This document shows positions 1 through 4,944 of a stretch of 5,127 bases of DNA, one piece after another (positions within the stretch are counted from its first letter, which is position 1; each line of letters opens with the position of its first letter). Source of the DNA: an uncultured Desulfobacterales bacterium (GTDB lineage: Bacteria > Desulfobacterota > Desulfobacteria > Desulfobacterales > JAFDCJ01). The notes beneath the pieces were generated by a model that saw nothing but the letters and a program-made list of their open reading frames with translations, was not told the DNA's origin and ran no database searches. Location of the stretch: assembly GCA_945787595.1 (NCBI GenBank), contig CALZJV010000480.1, positions 5,524 through 10,650 of the forward strand, read 5' to 3'. Both the position numbers and the translations under genes were made by a program.

Positions 1-188
1 TTGGCAATCTCGACGGCCAATTCTACACCGGCACGCAACTCGCGCCCGGCAGCGGCGGCACCACCGGTCAGCGGGTAAATGGCCCCAATTTTAATGGTCT
101 TTTGAGCCAGGGCCCCCGCCGGGATTATCATCGCGATAACCAACATCAGACTCAACACGCACAAACCGTATCTCAAAGCTTTTTTCAT
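1..188 (-). CDS. Branched-chain amino acid ABC transporter substrate-binding protein (LivK-like), N-terminal part
   Basis: This is the 5' end of a gene that runs off the left edge (62 codons visible). The protein starts MKKALRYGLCVLSLMLVIAM, a typical signal peptide with a Lys/Arg n-region and a hydrophobic core, and a likely signal peptidase I site after ALA at about residue 28. The mature part begins QKTIKIGAIYPLTGG followed by an alanine-rich segment, then GRELRAGVELAVEIA. The 'IKIGaiyPLTG ... G.elraGvelAveiaN' pattern is the hallmark start of the periplasmic-binding-protein type 1 family that feeds LivHMGF-type ABC importers (family knowledge). The protein should be periplasmic and bind an amino acid, amide or related small ligand; which one cannot be told from this fragment. 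The start at 188 is supported by GGAGG-type pairing on the minus strand (TCCTCC at 195-200) 6 nt upstream. No other transporter gene is visible; partners would lie beyond the left edge. Confidence 0.9.
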   Translation of the reverse strand, partial: MKKALRYGLCVLSLMLVIAMIIPAGALAQKTIKIGAIYPLTGGAAAAGRELRAGVELAVEIA

Positions 189-194
189 TGTGTG

Positions 195-204
195 TCCTCC
201 TTTC
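195..204 (-). promoter_or_regulatory. Ribosome binding site of the LivK-like gene
   Basis: On the minus strand the sequence reads GAAAGGAGGACACACAATG. The AGGAGG core lies 6 nt before the ATG at 188 and fixes that start. Confidence 0.85.
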
Positions 205-255
205 AAATTTTAGTAGCACCTAAATTTTACGTAGATGTGATTTTATGATTTAGGT
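205..255. repeat. Direct and inverted repeats upstream of the LivK-like gene
   Basis: Two overlapping repeat signals occur here. AAATTTTAGTAG (205-216) recurs as AAATTTTACGTAG (222-234), a direct repeat with a 17-nt period. ACCTAAAT (218-225) is perfectly inverted as ATTTAGGT (248-255) with 22 nt between arms. Both lie 17-67 nt upstream of the minus-strand ATG at 188, where an operator or promoter would be expected, so they could bind a regulator. They are AT-rich and short, so chance is a real alternative. No convincing -35/-10 pair was found; TAAAAT-like hexamers occur on the minus strand but without a good -35. Confidence 0.35.
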
Positions 256-267
256 TCAGAAACTCTA

Positions 268-789
268 ATGGATTCATTCCAGCCTGTCAATGCAAAATAT
301 AAGGGACGTACTAATGGTAGACGTGAAGATTTGATTGATGGTGGATTGATACGCAGCCAAGGTGGCTGGGCCAATGTGAAGGCGATGCGGCGCGCGAAAA
401 TATTTGAGAAAGCCGATGAGCGCATCTTAGGTGATGGAGATTTTGTTCAGGTAGTTTTAGCGGCCGCTGAGGAATAGATGAAGCGCCATTACGCCTTGCA
501 GGCAAACGGTGTAAACCTTGAAAGCTTGGCTGAGCGCGTAGCTGAAATATTTGATTTACCGTCCTCAGAACTTTGGATACCAGGAAAACACCGGCGACGG
601 GTGCGGGCTAAAAGTGTTCTGTGTTATTGGGCAAACCAGGAGTTGGAGGTCAGCATGTCAGAGTTGTCTCGTCGAATGAAGGTATCTGTGATGGCCATCA
701 GCAACGCGGTTCAGCGTGGTGAAAAAATTGCGAAGAATCTTAATATATCATTTTTTAACCAAACTTCACATTTCGTTATTTGTCGTTAA
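268..789 (+). pseudogene. C-terminal remnant of an IS200/RAYT-like transposase, split by a nonsense codon
   Basis: One reading frame runs through 268-789 with a single internal TAG at 475-477. The first half contains GRREDLIDGGLIRSQGGW and DERILGDGDFVQVVL, the second half LESLAERVAEIFDLP, then GKHRRRVRAKSVLCYWA and SELSRRMKVSVMAISNAVQRG. This order is what I know from the C-terminal half of REP-associated tyrosine transposase-like proteins of environmental bacteria: a GRR-DL..GGL.RS.GGW block, a DERILGdgdFV block, then a DnaA-like helix-turn-helix ending in AVqRGe.iA. The catalytic N-terminal HUH domain (the HxH pair and the tyrosine) is missing: the frame is closed by TGA at 238-240 and residues before GRRED look unrelated. 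The TAG falls between AAEE and MKRHYALQANG, where relatives read through (typically AEErleRRY-like). The ATG at 478 is therefore probably not a true gene start, and no good RBS precedes it. The last ~12 residues (FNQTSHFVICR) also look unlike the family. Not expected to be an active transposase; a short DNA-binding peptide from 478 is possible but speculative. Confidence 0.8.
295..312. repeat. Left inverted repeat (AAGGGACGT core)
   Basis: AAATATAAGGGACGTACT pairs with 803-820 in inverted orientation with two mismatches (positions 5 and 16). In the plus-strand frame it encodes KYKGRT, which does not look like the transposase family. Confidence 0.55.
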
Positions 790-802
790 ACTTTAAAACT
801 TG

Positions 803-820
803 AGAACGTCCCTTAAATTT
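803..820. repeat. Right inverted repeat (AAGGGACGT core), overlapping the deacetylase stop codon
   Basis: AGAACGTCCCTTAAATTT is the inverted partner of 295-312 (16/18 identity). It contains the minus-strand TAA (813-815) that ends the deacetylase gene, plus its last Ile codon and part of the last Glu codon. Confidence 0.55.
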
Positions 821-1751
821 CCATCACGTATTGCCGGGCGTATTCTTGTTGAGTCATCGTGACAATTGCACCCGATTTCGAGGCCTCTGCGAGTTTCTCG
901 ATGATCCTTTCGAACTGGTTGAACATGTGCTCCCCGCTCGAGAAATTATGCGGATGCGCCCATAGATGAAAAACACGTTTCTTGCGAATCGCATGACGCA
1001 AGAGATGATCCCAGCGTCTTAGAGTGATTCGAACAGGGATTTTCTTGCGCACTCCGAACCGCCAGTTCAGCACAAAGCCTGCCGGAACCTTGACAAGCTT
1101 ACCTTCTTCAGCATGTTCCTGAGATGTGCGGAAGATATTGATTTCATCCAGCAAATTCACCATACGTCCCTTTAACGTTGTTCTGTCGGGCTTCAATGCC
1201 TCTCGATAGGCTATAAAACCATATTGCGGCAAAAGATCGGCATATCCTACCAGATTGCGGGGATACACAATGGTCAACCTCTCCCCCTGAAAGGCCGGAA
1301 GTGATTTGAGACACTCCATTTCATGCCTGAATTGTGCCTCGCTGACCCATGATTCATGCAAAGGCGTATGGGTAAAACCATGCGCCGCAATTTCATGTTC
1401 GGGACACGCAGCCACCACATTGAAGGCGTCCGCATTCAACCAGCCGTCTACGATTCCCTGCGTCATCTCCCGTTTGAAGGCTGCGATCCAGCGATTTGCG
1501 GCAGCATTGTCCCTATCAGGAAAAAATCGCTCTTTTTGTTCGCGATACGCTTCTGGTGAGAGCGTAAACGCTCCGACAAACGCAAACGTCGCTTTGAGTT
1601 CATAGCGCCCAAGCAACTGCACAAGCTGTTCATACACCCCGGTCAGACGATCATGACGAAAATATTCGTGCTGGCTGGCGGAAATCCAATCCGCAATTCC
1701 CCACTTTCCTTCACAATCGAATGAAATTAAACAGGTGGCCTGGGGCATCAT
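813..1751 (-). CDS. Polysaccharide deacetylase-like protein (NodB homology fold)
   Basis: This 312-residue protein has the hallmarks of the carbohydrate esterase 4/NodB fold. ISFDCEGKWG (residues 9-18) is the divergent motif 1, with D12 as likely catalytic base and E14 in place of the usual second Asp. ATFAFVG (54-60) is the TFFV-like strand. HEIAAHGFTH (119-128) supplies metal-ligand candidates H124 and H128. YPRN (163-166) matches the R-x-P-type loop, and LWAHPHNF (263-270) supplies the late catalytic His. Such enzymes remove N- or O-acetyl groups from sugars using a divalent metal (family knowledge). There is no signal peptide or membrane segment, so it should act in the cytoplasm on a precursor or soluble metabolite rather than on finished wall polymer. 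The start overlaps the last base of the carbamoyltransferase stop (TAATG), implying translational coupling; a second ATG follows immediately, so the start could be 1748. The C-terminus ends inside the right inverted repeat at 803-820, so the last two residues and the stop may come from an insertion. The substrate is unknown. Confidence 0.88.
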   Translation of the reverse strand: MMPQATCLISFDCEGKWGIADWISASQHEYFRHDRLTGVYEQLVQLLGRYELKATFAFVGAFTLSPEAYREQKERFFPDRDNAAANRWIAAFKREMTQGIVDGWLNADAFNVVAACPEHEIAAHGFTHTPLHESWVSEAQFRHEMECLKSLPAFQGERLTIVYPRNLVGYADLLPQYGFIAYREALKPDRTTLKGRMVNLLDEINIFRTSQEHAEEGKLVKVPAGFVLNWRFGVRKKIPVRITLRRWDHLLRHAIRKKRVFHLWAHPHNFSSGEHMFNQFERIIEKLAEASKSGAIVTMTQQEYARQYVMEI

Positions 1752-3460
1752 TATCCCTCTTTTCGCACAAGGAAATCACCGATTGCCAGCGCGTCCAGAT
1801 TGCCATTGAGAAATGATCTGATGGCATCGTTTGGTGAACACACAATCGGTTCCTCGTGCATGTTAAAGCTGGTATTCACCAGAGATGGGATATTCGTCCG
1901 CTTAAAATATTCCTTCAGGATATTGTAGTAGCGGGGGTTTTTGGCTTCTGACGTCAATTGAGGCCGTGCAGTTCCGTCCACATGCACCACCGCCGGAGAT
2001 TGCTTTCGCATCTCAGGGGTGCAATGACAGGTAATGGTCATAAACTCGCTGGTAAACTCGGCTCCGCCAATATCAGGATAACATTCACGCGCCTTTTCGG
2101 CCAATGTCACCGGTGCAAAGGGCATGAATTCACTCCGGTGCAGATGCTCATTCAGCCATTCATTCACAGACGGATCGGTGGTGGGGTAAAGAATCGAACG
2201 ATTTCCCAAAGCTCGCGGCCCGAATTCCATTCTGCCGTTAAAATGGGCGACCACCTTGTTTTGCTGCAACAAGTCAACAATATCCTGCACAATCGTCTCG
2301 CCACGATGCTGATAATTCAATTTTGATTGCTGTAAGGCGCTTTCGATCTCCTGTTGCGAGTATCCTGGTCCCCAATACACATCACGAATCGGAGTATGGG
2401 TCTTATCCCCCGTTTTTTCGCGGTACACATGCTGAGCGGCGCCATAGCTCAGGCCGCCGTCCGCCATGTGGGGAAAGACAAAAATATTTTCGATTCCGTC
2501 AATATGATGAATCGACTGATTTAATTTCACATTGGCGAACACTCCCCCGGCCAGGACGATATTGCGGCATTGTTCCTTTTCGACATACTGGCGGATGTAT
2601 GCTGTCGCCACCTTTTCCAGCGTCATCTGAAAGGCGGCCGAAATATTTTCGCGACCGTACTGTTTCGCGAATTTCAGAATGTGCAGATAATTGCCATACA
2701 CGCAGGGGGCGGCAAAACCGCCCTCCTGATCTACATAGGCTAACCGTTCGATTTCGCGCAGTAACTCCGGGGGGGGATCGCCATAAGCAGCAAGGCCCGT
2801 AATCTTGCCTTCATGCCGCGCCGGTTTGAATCCGAGGGCTTTGGTCACAGCGGCATAGAATACGCCTAAGGAATGAGGCACAAACACCTCTTTCAACAAG
2901 GTGAATTGACCGTTTATCACACGATATACGGCTGATGTGACGCCTTCCCCCTGACCGTCAACAGTTACCGCCAATGCGTCCTCAAAGCCCGACGCCCAAT
3001 AGGCGCACACGGCATGGGCATAATGGTGAGGCACTCGAATCACCTTCTCGCGGTTGACATGCTGTTGGCACCAATCCGCAATCTCCTTGCTTAATCCGGT
3101 CGCTAATTTGACGGCTTTCGGGATGTTGCGATAGTGATGAATGAGATAATTCAGCAGGTTGCTTGAAAGGCTTGAATAGCCGTTCTGACGCACATACGGA
3201 TACTGTCGCAGGAGTGTCTGCTGGCGGTAAAAGCGTTCCGGCGTTTCGAGCGGATCTGCTTTGGCAATCGCAATATAATCAATATCCTTCAACGAAAGCT
3301 TATTTGAGCGTAAAATCCATTCGATTGACTGATACGGAAATCCGACATGCCGTTTGATGCGGGAAAAACGTTCCTCATTAACTCCGCAGACAACTGAGGA
3401 ACCGTGCAGCAACACGGCTCCCGCATCATTATCCGTTTCACTGATTCCAAGTATATACAT
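1751..3460 (-). CDS. NodU/CmcH-family O-carbamoyltransferase
   Basis: This 569-residue protein matches the full usual length of the NodU/CmcH/TobZ/NovN family, which transfers the carbamoyl group of carbamoyl phosphate to a hydroxyl (often on a sugar) through a carbamoyl-adenylate made with ATP. The N-terminal Kae1-like domain shows GISETDNDAGAVLL (5-18), NEERFSRIKRHVGFP (28-42), HHYAHA (145-150; H145 and H149 likely metal ligands), TVDGQGEG (166-173), HEGKITGLAAYG (216-227), LAGGVFANVKLN (303-314) and MADGGLSYGAA (332-342; D334 a third ligand candidate). The C-terminal carbamoyltransferase domain shows NGRMEFGPRALGNRSIL (408-424), HRSEFMPFAP (441-450) and LVNTSFNMHEEPIV (527-540). No signal peptide is seen, so it is cytoplasmic. 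Start support: AGGAG at 3470-3474, 9 nt upstream. Its stop overlaps the deacetylase start by one base, so the pair is one operon. Oddity: the usual 'HD[AS]S' near residue 11 is NDAG here. The acceptor cannot be told; glycan, lipo-oligosaccharide or a secondary metabolite are possible. Confidence 0.95.
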   Translation of the reverse strand: MYILGISETDNDAGAVLLHGSSVVCGVNEERFSRIKRHVGFPYQSIEWILRSNKLSLKDIDYIAIAKADPLETPERFYRQQTLLRQYPYVRQNGYSSLSSNLLNYLIHHYRNIPKAVKLATGLSKEIADWCQQHVNREKVIRVPHHYAHAVCAYWASGFEDALAVTVDGQGEGVTSAVYRVINGQFTLLKEVFVPHSLGVFYAAVTKALGFKPARHEGKITGLAAYGDPPPELLREIERLAYVDQEGGFAAPCVYGNYLHILKFAKQYGRENISAAFQMTLEKVATAYIRQYVEKEQCRNIVLAGGVFANVKLNQSIHHIDGIENIFVFPHMADGGLSYGAAQHVYREKTGDKTHTPIRDVYWGPGYSQQEIESALQQSKLNYQHRGETIVQDIVDLLQQNKVVAHFNGRMEFGPRALGNRSILYPTTDPSVNEWLNEHLHRSEFMPFAPVTLAEKARECYPDIGGAEFTSEFMTITCHCTPEMRKQSPAVVHVDGTARPQLTSEAKNPRYYNILKEYFKRTNIPSLVNTSFNMHEEPIVCSPNDAIRSFLNGNLDALAIGDFLVRKEG

Positions 3461-3469
3461 GCTTCTATT

Positions 3470-3474
3470 CTCCT
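3470..3474 (-). promoter_or_regulatory. Ribosome binding site of the carbamoyltransferase
   Basis: On the minus strand AGGAG lies 9 nt before the ATG at 3460. No clear -35/-10 pair was found further upstream. Confidence 0.8.
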
Positions 3475-3538
3475 ACCGCTCAGATGTTTTTATTGAACCG
3501 AAAAGACGCAAAGTTTTTTCATATTTTCTGGATCTTCC

Positions 3539-3616
3539 CTCGTTCCTAGTCTCTGCGGCTAACCCACGACGCAGAGAGTCGCACAAGAACCTTCCTACGC
3601 GGAGCGTAAGAACGAG
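3539..3616. repeat. Nested palindromic repeat cluster
   Basis: Outer arms CTCGTTC (3539-3545) and GAACGAG (3610-3616) are perfect inverses. Inside are a perfect 8-bp stem TCTCTGCG/CGCAGAGA (3550-3557 and 3570-3577, 12-nt loop) and a second hairpin TTCCTACGC-GGA-GCGTAAGAA (3592-3612, one C/A mismatch). The composition (CTCGTTC..., CTCTGCG, ACGCGGAGCGT) resembles widespread REP-like palindromes such as CGTTCC-ACGCTCCGCGT-GGAACG. It is probably a decayed cluster of these elements rather than a gene or terminator. Confidence 0.55.
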
Positions 3617-3747
3617 AAGTATTCTTCATTCTCCATAATTGAGACGCCAGTTAAACGCCAGCAATAATCATCCAGGTAACCAACCGGGGTTTTGTTGTCA
3701 ATATTAATTTTTTTTGCGCCGCGGTTGGAGATTTAGATTAATTCGAG

Positions 3748-3762
3748 TCCGCCTTCGGCGGA
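3748..3762. repeat. Perfect mini-hairpin TCCGCC-TTC-GGCGGA
   Basis: A 6-bp perfect stem with a 3-nt loop. On the plus strand a T8 run (3779-3786) follows 16 nt later, too far for a standard intrinsic terminator, and no plus-strand gene ends here. A related palindrome CCGCC-A-GGCGG occurs at 3869-3879, suggesting a repeated element. Confidence 0.4.
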
Positions 3763-3806
3763 GATGCCTGCTGCTGGATTTTTTTTAAGATCGACAGCAT
3801 TCCACA

Positions 3807-3863
3807 AATATTCAATATTCAATCGAAAATATTCAATCATTGGAAGATGGTGAAAATATTCAG
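3807..3863. repeat. AATATTCAAT short repeat block
   Basis: Copies of AATATTCAAT(C) start at 3807, 3814 (overlapping the first) and 3828, and a partial copy AATATTCA starts at 3855. The spacing is irregular (7, 14, 27 nt). The block lies 46-100 nt downstream of the UPF0317 stop (on the minus strand) and far upstream of the carbamoyltransferase start. It could be slippage-generated AT-rich sequence or binding sites; there is no gene-level evidence for either. Confidence 0.5.
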
Positions 3864-3908
3864 ATACTCCGCCAGGCGGGTTGCCACAAAATATAAAAAT
3901 ATAATTGT

Positions 3909-4691
3909 CTACAGTATCGTCAGGTCTTCATCCCGCAGATCCGAAACAAACATATGGCCGGGGGCGTGGGTGATCACACGGGGAAGCGGGGTGGAAGTTG
4001 CCGCCAGTTGGGACGTTACGCCGCAGGCCCAGAACACGGGGATTTCTCCGGGCTGAATCGTCACCGCATCGCCAAAATCCGGTTCGCTCAGATTGCGGAT
4101 ACCGATTTTTTCAGGGTCCCCCAGATGAACCGGTGCGCCGTGGGTGAGATGGAAACGGGTGGTCACCTGGACGGCCCTAACGGCCTGCGCCGGTGTCATC
4201 GGCCGCATGGTCACCACCAGGGGTGCCGAAAAAGGGCCGGCTGGGGTGCAGCGTTTATTGGTAATGTACATTGAGACGTTTTTGCCCTCCTCCATATTCC
4301 GAATCGGCAGACCGGCTGCCAGCATGGCATTTTCAAATGAAAAACTGCAGCCCAGGAGAAAACTGACCATATTTTCATTGAAATAGTCTGACACATCTTC
4401 AACCTCGGTTTTGAATTCCCCTTTTTCAAAAACTTTATAGCGGGGAAGATCCGTACGCAGGTCGGCACCGGGGGCGATGATCGGCTCGACTTGACCGGGT
4501 TCCAGAACATCTAAAATCGGGCAGGGTTTGGGGTTGCGGACGCAAAAAAGCAGGAAGTTGAAGGCTTCTGCGGCCGGCAGCATCACCAGGTTGGCCTGTA
4601 GATAGCCGGCTGCGGCACCGGATGTGGGGGTGGTCCATTTGCGGTTGCGGATAAGTTGGCGCAATTGTCGGGGAGTAGTATCAGGGTTCAT
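3909..4691 (-). CDS. UPF0317/DUF1445 family protein (D-glutamate cyclase-like putative hydro-lyase)
   Basis: This intact 260-residue protein matches the usual family length (about 260-270). Diagnostic segments in order: RQLIRNRKWTTPTSG (11-25), AGYLQANLVMLP (28-39), FNFLLFCVRNPKPCPILDV (44-62), PGADLRTDLPRYKVF (74-88), VSFLLGCSFSFE (109-120), GLPIRNMEEGKNVSMY (127-142), AGPFSAPLVVTMRPM (151-165), HGAPVHLGDPEKIGI (184-198), PDFGD (204-208), PVFWACGVTSQ (218-228) and ITHAPGHMFVSDL (240-252). The family includes B. subtilis YcsI and the C-terminal domain of vertebrate DGLUCY, which converts D-glutamate to 5-oxo-D-proline; bacterial members are mostly annotated 'putative hydro-lyase'. It is cytoplasmic, with no signal peptide. 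AGGAGG at 4701-4706, 9 nt upstream, supports the start. No 5-oxoprolinase genes are visible; the upstream neighbour on the same strand is an aminotransferase remnant 59 nt away. The family call is firm, the substrate is not. Confidence 0.93.
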   Translation of the reverse strand: MNPDTTPRQLRQLIRNRKWTTPTSGAAAGYLQANLVMLPAAEAFNFLLFCVRNPKPCPILDVLEPGQVEPIIAPGADLRTDLPRYKVFEKGEFKTEVEDVSDYFNENMVSFLLGCSFSFENAMLAAGLPIRNMEEGKNVSMYITNKRCTPAGPFSAPLVVTMRPMTPAQAVRAVQVTTRFHLTHGAPVHLGDPEKIGIRNLSEPDFGDAVTIQPGEIPVFWACGVTSQLAATSTPLPRVITHAPGHMFVSDLRDEDLTIL

Positions 4692-4700
4692 GGTTTTTAG

Positions 4701-4706
4701 CCTCCT
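4701..4706 (-). promoter_or_regulatory. Ribosome binding site of the UPF0317 gene
   Basis: A perfect AGGAGG on the minus strand, 9 nt before the ATG at 4691, fixes the start. Confidence 0.85.
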
Positions 4707-4750
4707 AGGTCGGAAATCCGAATGAGGAAATTCGCACCATTGGGGAGAAG

Positions 4751-4888
4751 TTATGCTTCTGTATAGGCATCTGCTGCTTCCAGCGCTTGGTCCAAGATGC
4801 CGATACCTTCGTCGATTTCATCCTTGTTGACAATCAGCGGCGGTGCCAAGGCGATGACATTGCTGGGATTGGCCGCCATGGCCATCAT
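4751..4888 (-). pseudogene. C-terminal remnant of a class III (PLP-dependent) aminotransferase
   Basis: The minus-strand frame ending with TAA at 4751-4753 encodes NPSNVIALAPPLIVNKDEID, then a helix EGIGILDQALEAADAYTEA. The 'n.i.LaPPLivtkdEIDeg..iLd.al' pattern is the standard C-terminus of class III aminotransferases (GABA, ornithine, taurine or omega-amino acid types), normally about 430-460 residues long. Only about the last 45 codons are present; the PLP lysine and the rest of the fold are missing. The frame could start at ATG 4888, 4885 or 4879. It stays open to about 4918 (RQRRFGFLLG...), but that part is not recognisable. The fragment is not expected to be active. It lies 59 nt upstream of the UPF0317 gene on the same strand, so the two may once have formed an operon. 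The specific aminotransferase type cannot be called. Confidence 0.75.
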
Positions 4889-4944
4889 TCCCAATAGGAA
4901 TCCAAATCTTCTTTGGCGGATGGAATGCTTCTTAAGTCAATCAT
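4885..4944 (-). CDS. Short 19-codon ORF with its own RBS before the aminotransferase remnant
   Basis: On the minus strand AAGGAG (about 4951-4956) is followed by ATG at 4944 and MIDLRSIPSAKEDLDSYWE, then TGA at 4885-4887. I do not recognise the peptide. It looks like a genuine N-terminus: good RBS, and a charged amphipathic start resembling the first residues of many cytoplasmic enzymes. The TGA overlaps an ATG of the aminotransferase frame as ATGA (4885-4888), and the two frames differ by 2 nt modulo 3. Two readings are open: the original aminotransferase start joined to its tail by a large internal deletion with a frame change, or the start of a different gene fused to the remnant. A functional leader peptide is less likely. 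Confidence 0.4.
   Translation of the reverse strand: MIDLRSIPSAKEDLDSYWE

Larger units (their letters stand above)
295..820. mobile_element. Putative non-autonomous RAYT-derived element bounded by imperfect inverted repeats
   Basis: The 18-mer at 295-312 and the reverse complement of 803-820 agree at 16 of 18 positions and share the core AAGGGACGT. The left repeat ends just before the point where transposase similarity begins (GRREDL, codons from about 316), and the right repeat lies just beyond the transposase stop. The simplest reading is an internally deleted, MITE-like derivative keeping both ends and the last ~155 codons. Y1/RAYT systems usually recognise REP-like hairpins rather than classical terminal inverted repeats, so the pair could also be two oppositely oriented REP-like units. 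No target duplication is apparent, which is normal for this transposase class. The boundaries are inferred. Confidence 0.45.
3461..3908. other. Gene-free 448-bp stretch rich in degenerate palindromes and AT-rich repeats
   Basis: No ORF here resembles a protein; open frames are short, overlap the palindromes and lack RBSs. The region should hold the promoter of the carbamoyltransferase (minus) and the 3' end of the UPF0317 transcript (minus), but neither a clear promoter nor an intrinsic terminator on that strand was found. It holds a nested palindrome cluster (3539-3616), an inverted repeat CCAACCG/CGGTTGG (3680-3686 and 3722-3728, 35-nt loop), two T8 runs (3708-3715 and 3779-3786), two CCGCC/GGCGG mini-palindromes (3748-3762 and 3869-3879) and an AATATTCAAT repeat block (3807-3863). 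The text AAAGACGCAAAG at about 3502-3513 resembles the start of dispersed non-coding repeats in environmental bacteria (recollection, not checked). Confidence 0.7.

Noticed and set aside
478..789. Stand-alone 103-codon helix-turn-helix regulator gene
   Set aside because: It is in the same frame as the upstream transposase block, separated only by one TAG, and no convincing RBS precedes ATG 478; a broken transposase explains it better.
1160..1176. A further AAGGGACGTA-like sequence inside the deacetylase gene (minus strand)
   Set aside because: It encodes LKGRM in a well-formed coding region and lacks similarity to the inverted repeats beyond about 10 bases; chance is sufficient.
1306..1605. 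Plus-strand open frame of 99 codons
   Set aside because: It lies entirely antisense to the deacetylase, whose motifs are clear; the translation has no family character and no RBS.
1958..2802. Two long plus-strand open frames (122 and 159 codons)
   Set aside because: Both are antisense to the carbamoyltransferase, rich in Arg, His, Ser and Pro as typical shadow frames, with no recognisable domain.
3354..3638. Plus-strand 94-codon open frame reaching into the spacer
   Set aside because: It starts inside the carbamoyltransferase on the opposite strand and ends in the palindrome cluster; low-complexity translation and no RBS.
3748..3786. Intrinsic terminator from hairpin 3748-3762 plus T8
   Set aside because: The T-run is 16 nt from the stem and no plus-strand gene ends upstream; on the minus strand, where the UPF0317 gene would need it, no T-run follows the stem.
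3807..3863. CRISPR array or plasmid-type iterons
   Set aside because: Units are about 10 nt with irregular 7-27 nt spacing, there are no spacer-like segments, and no cas or replication gene is present.
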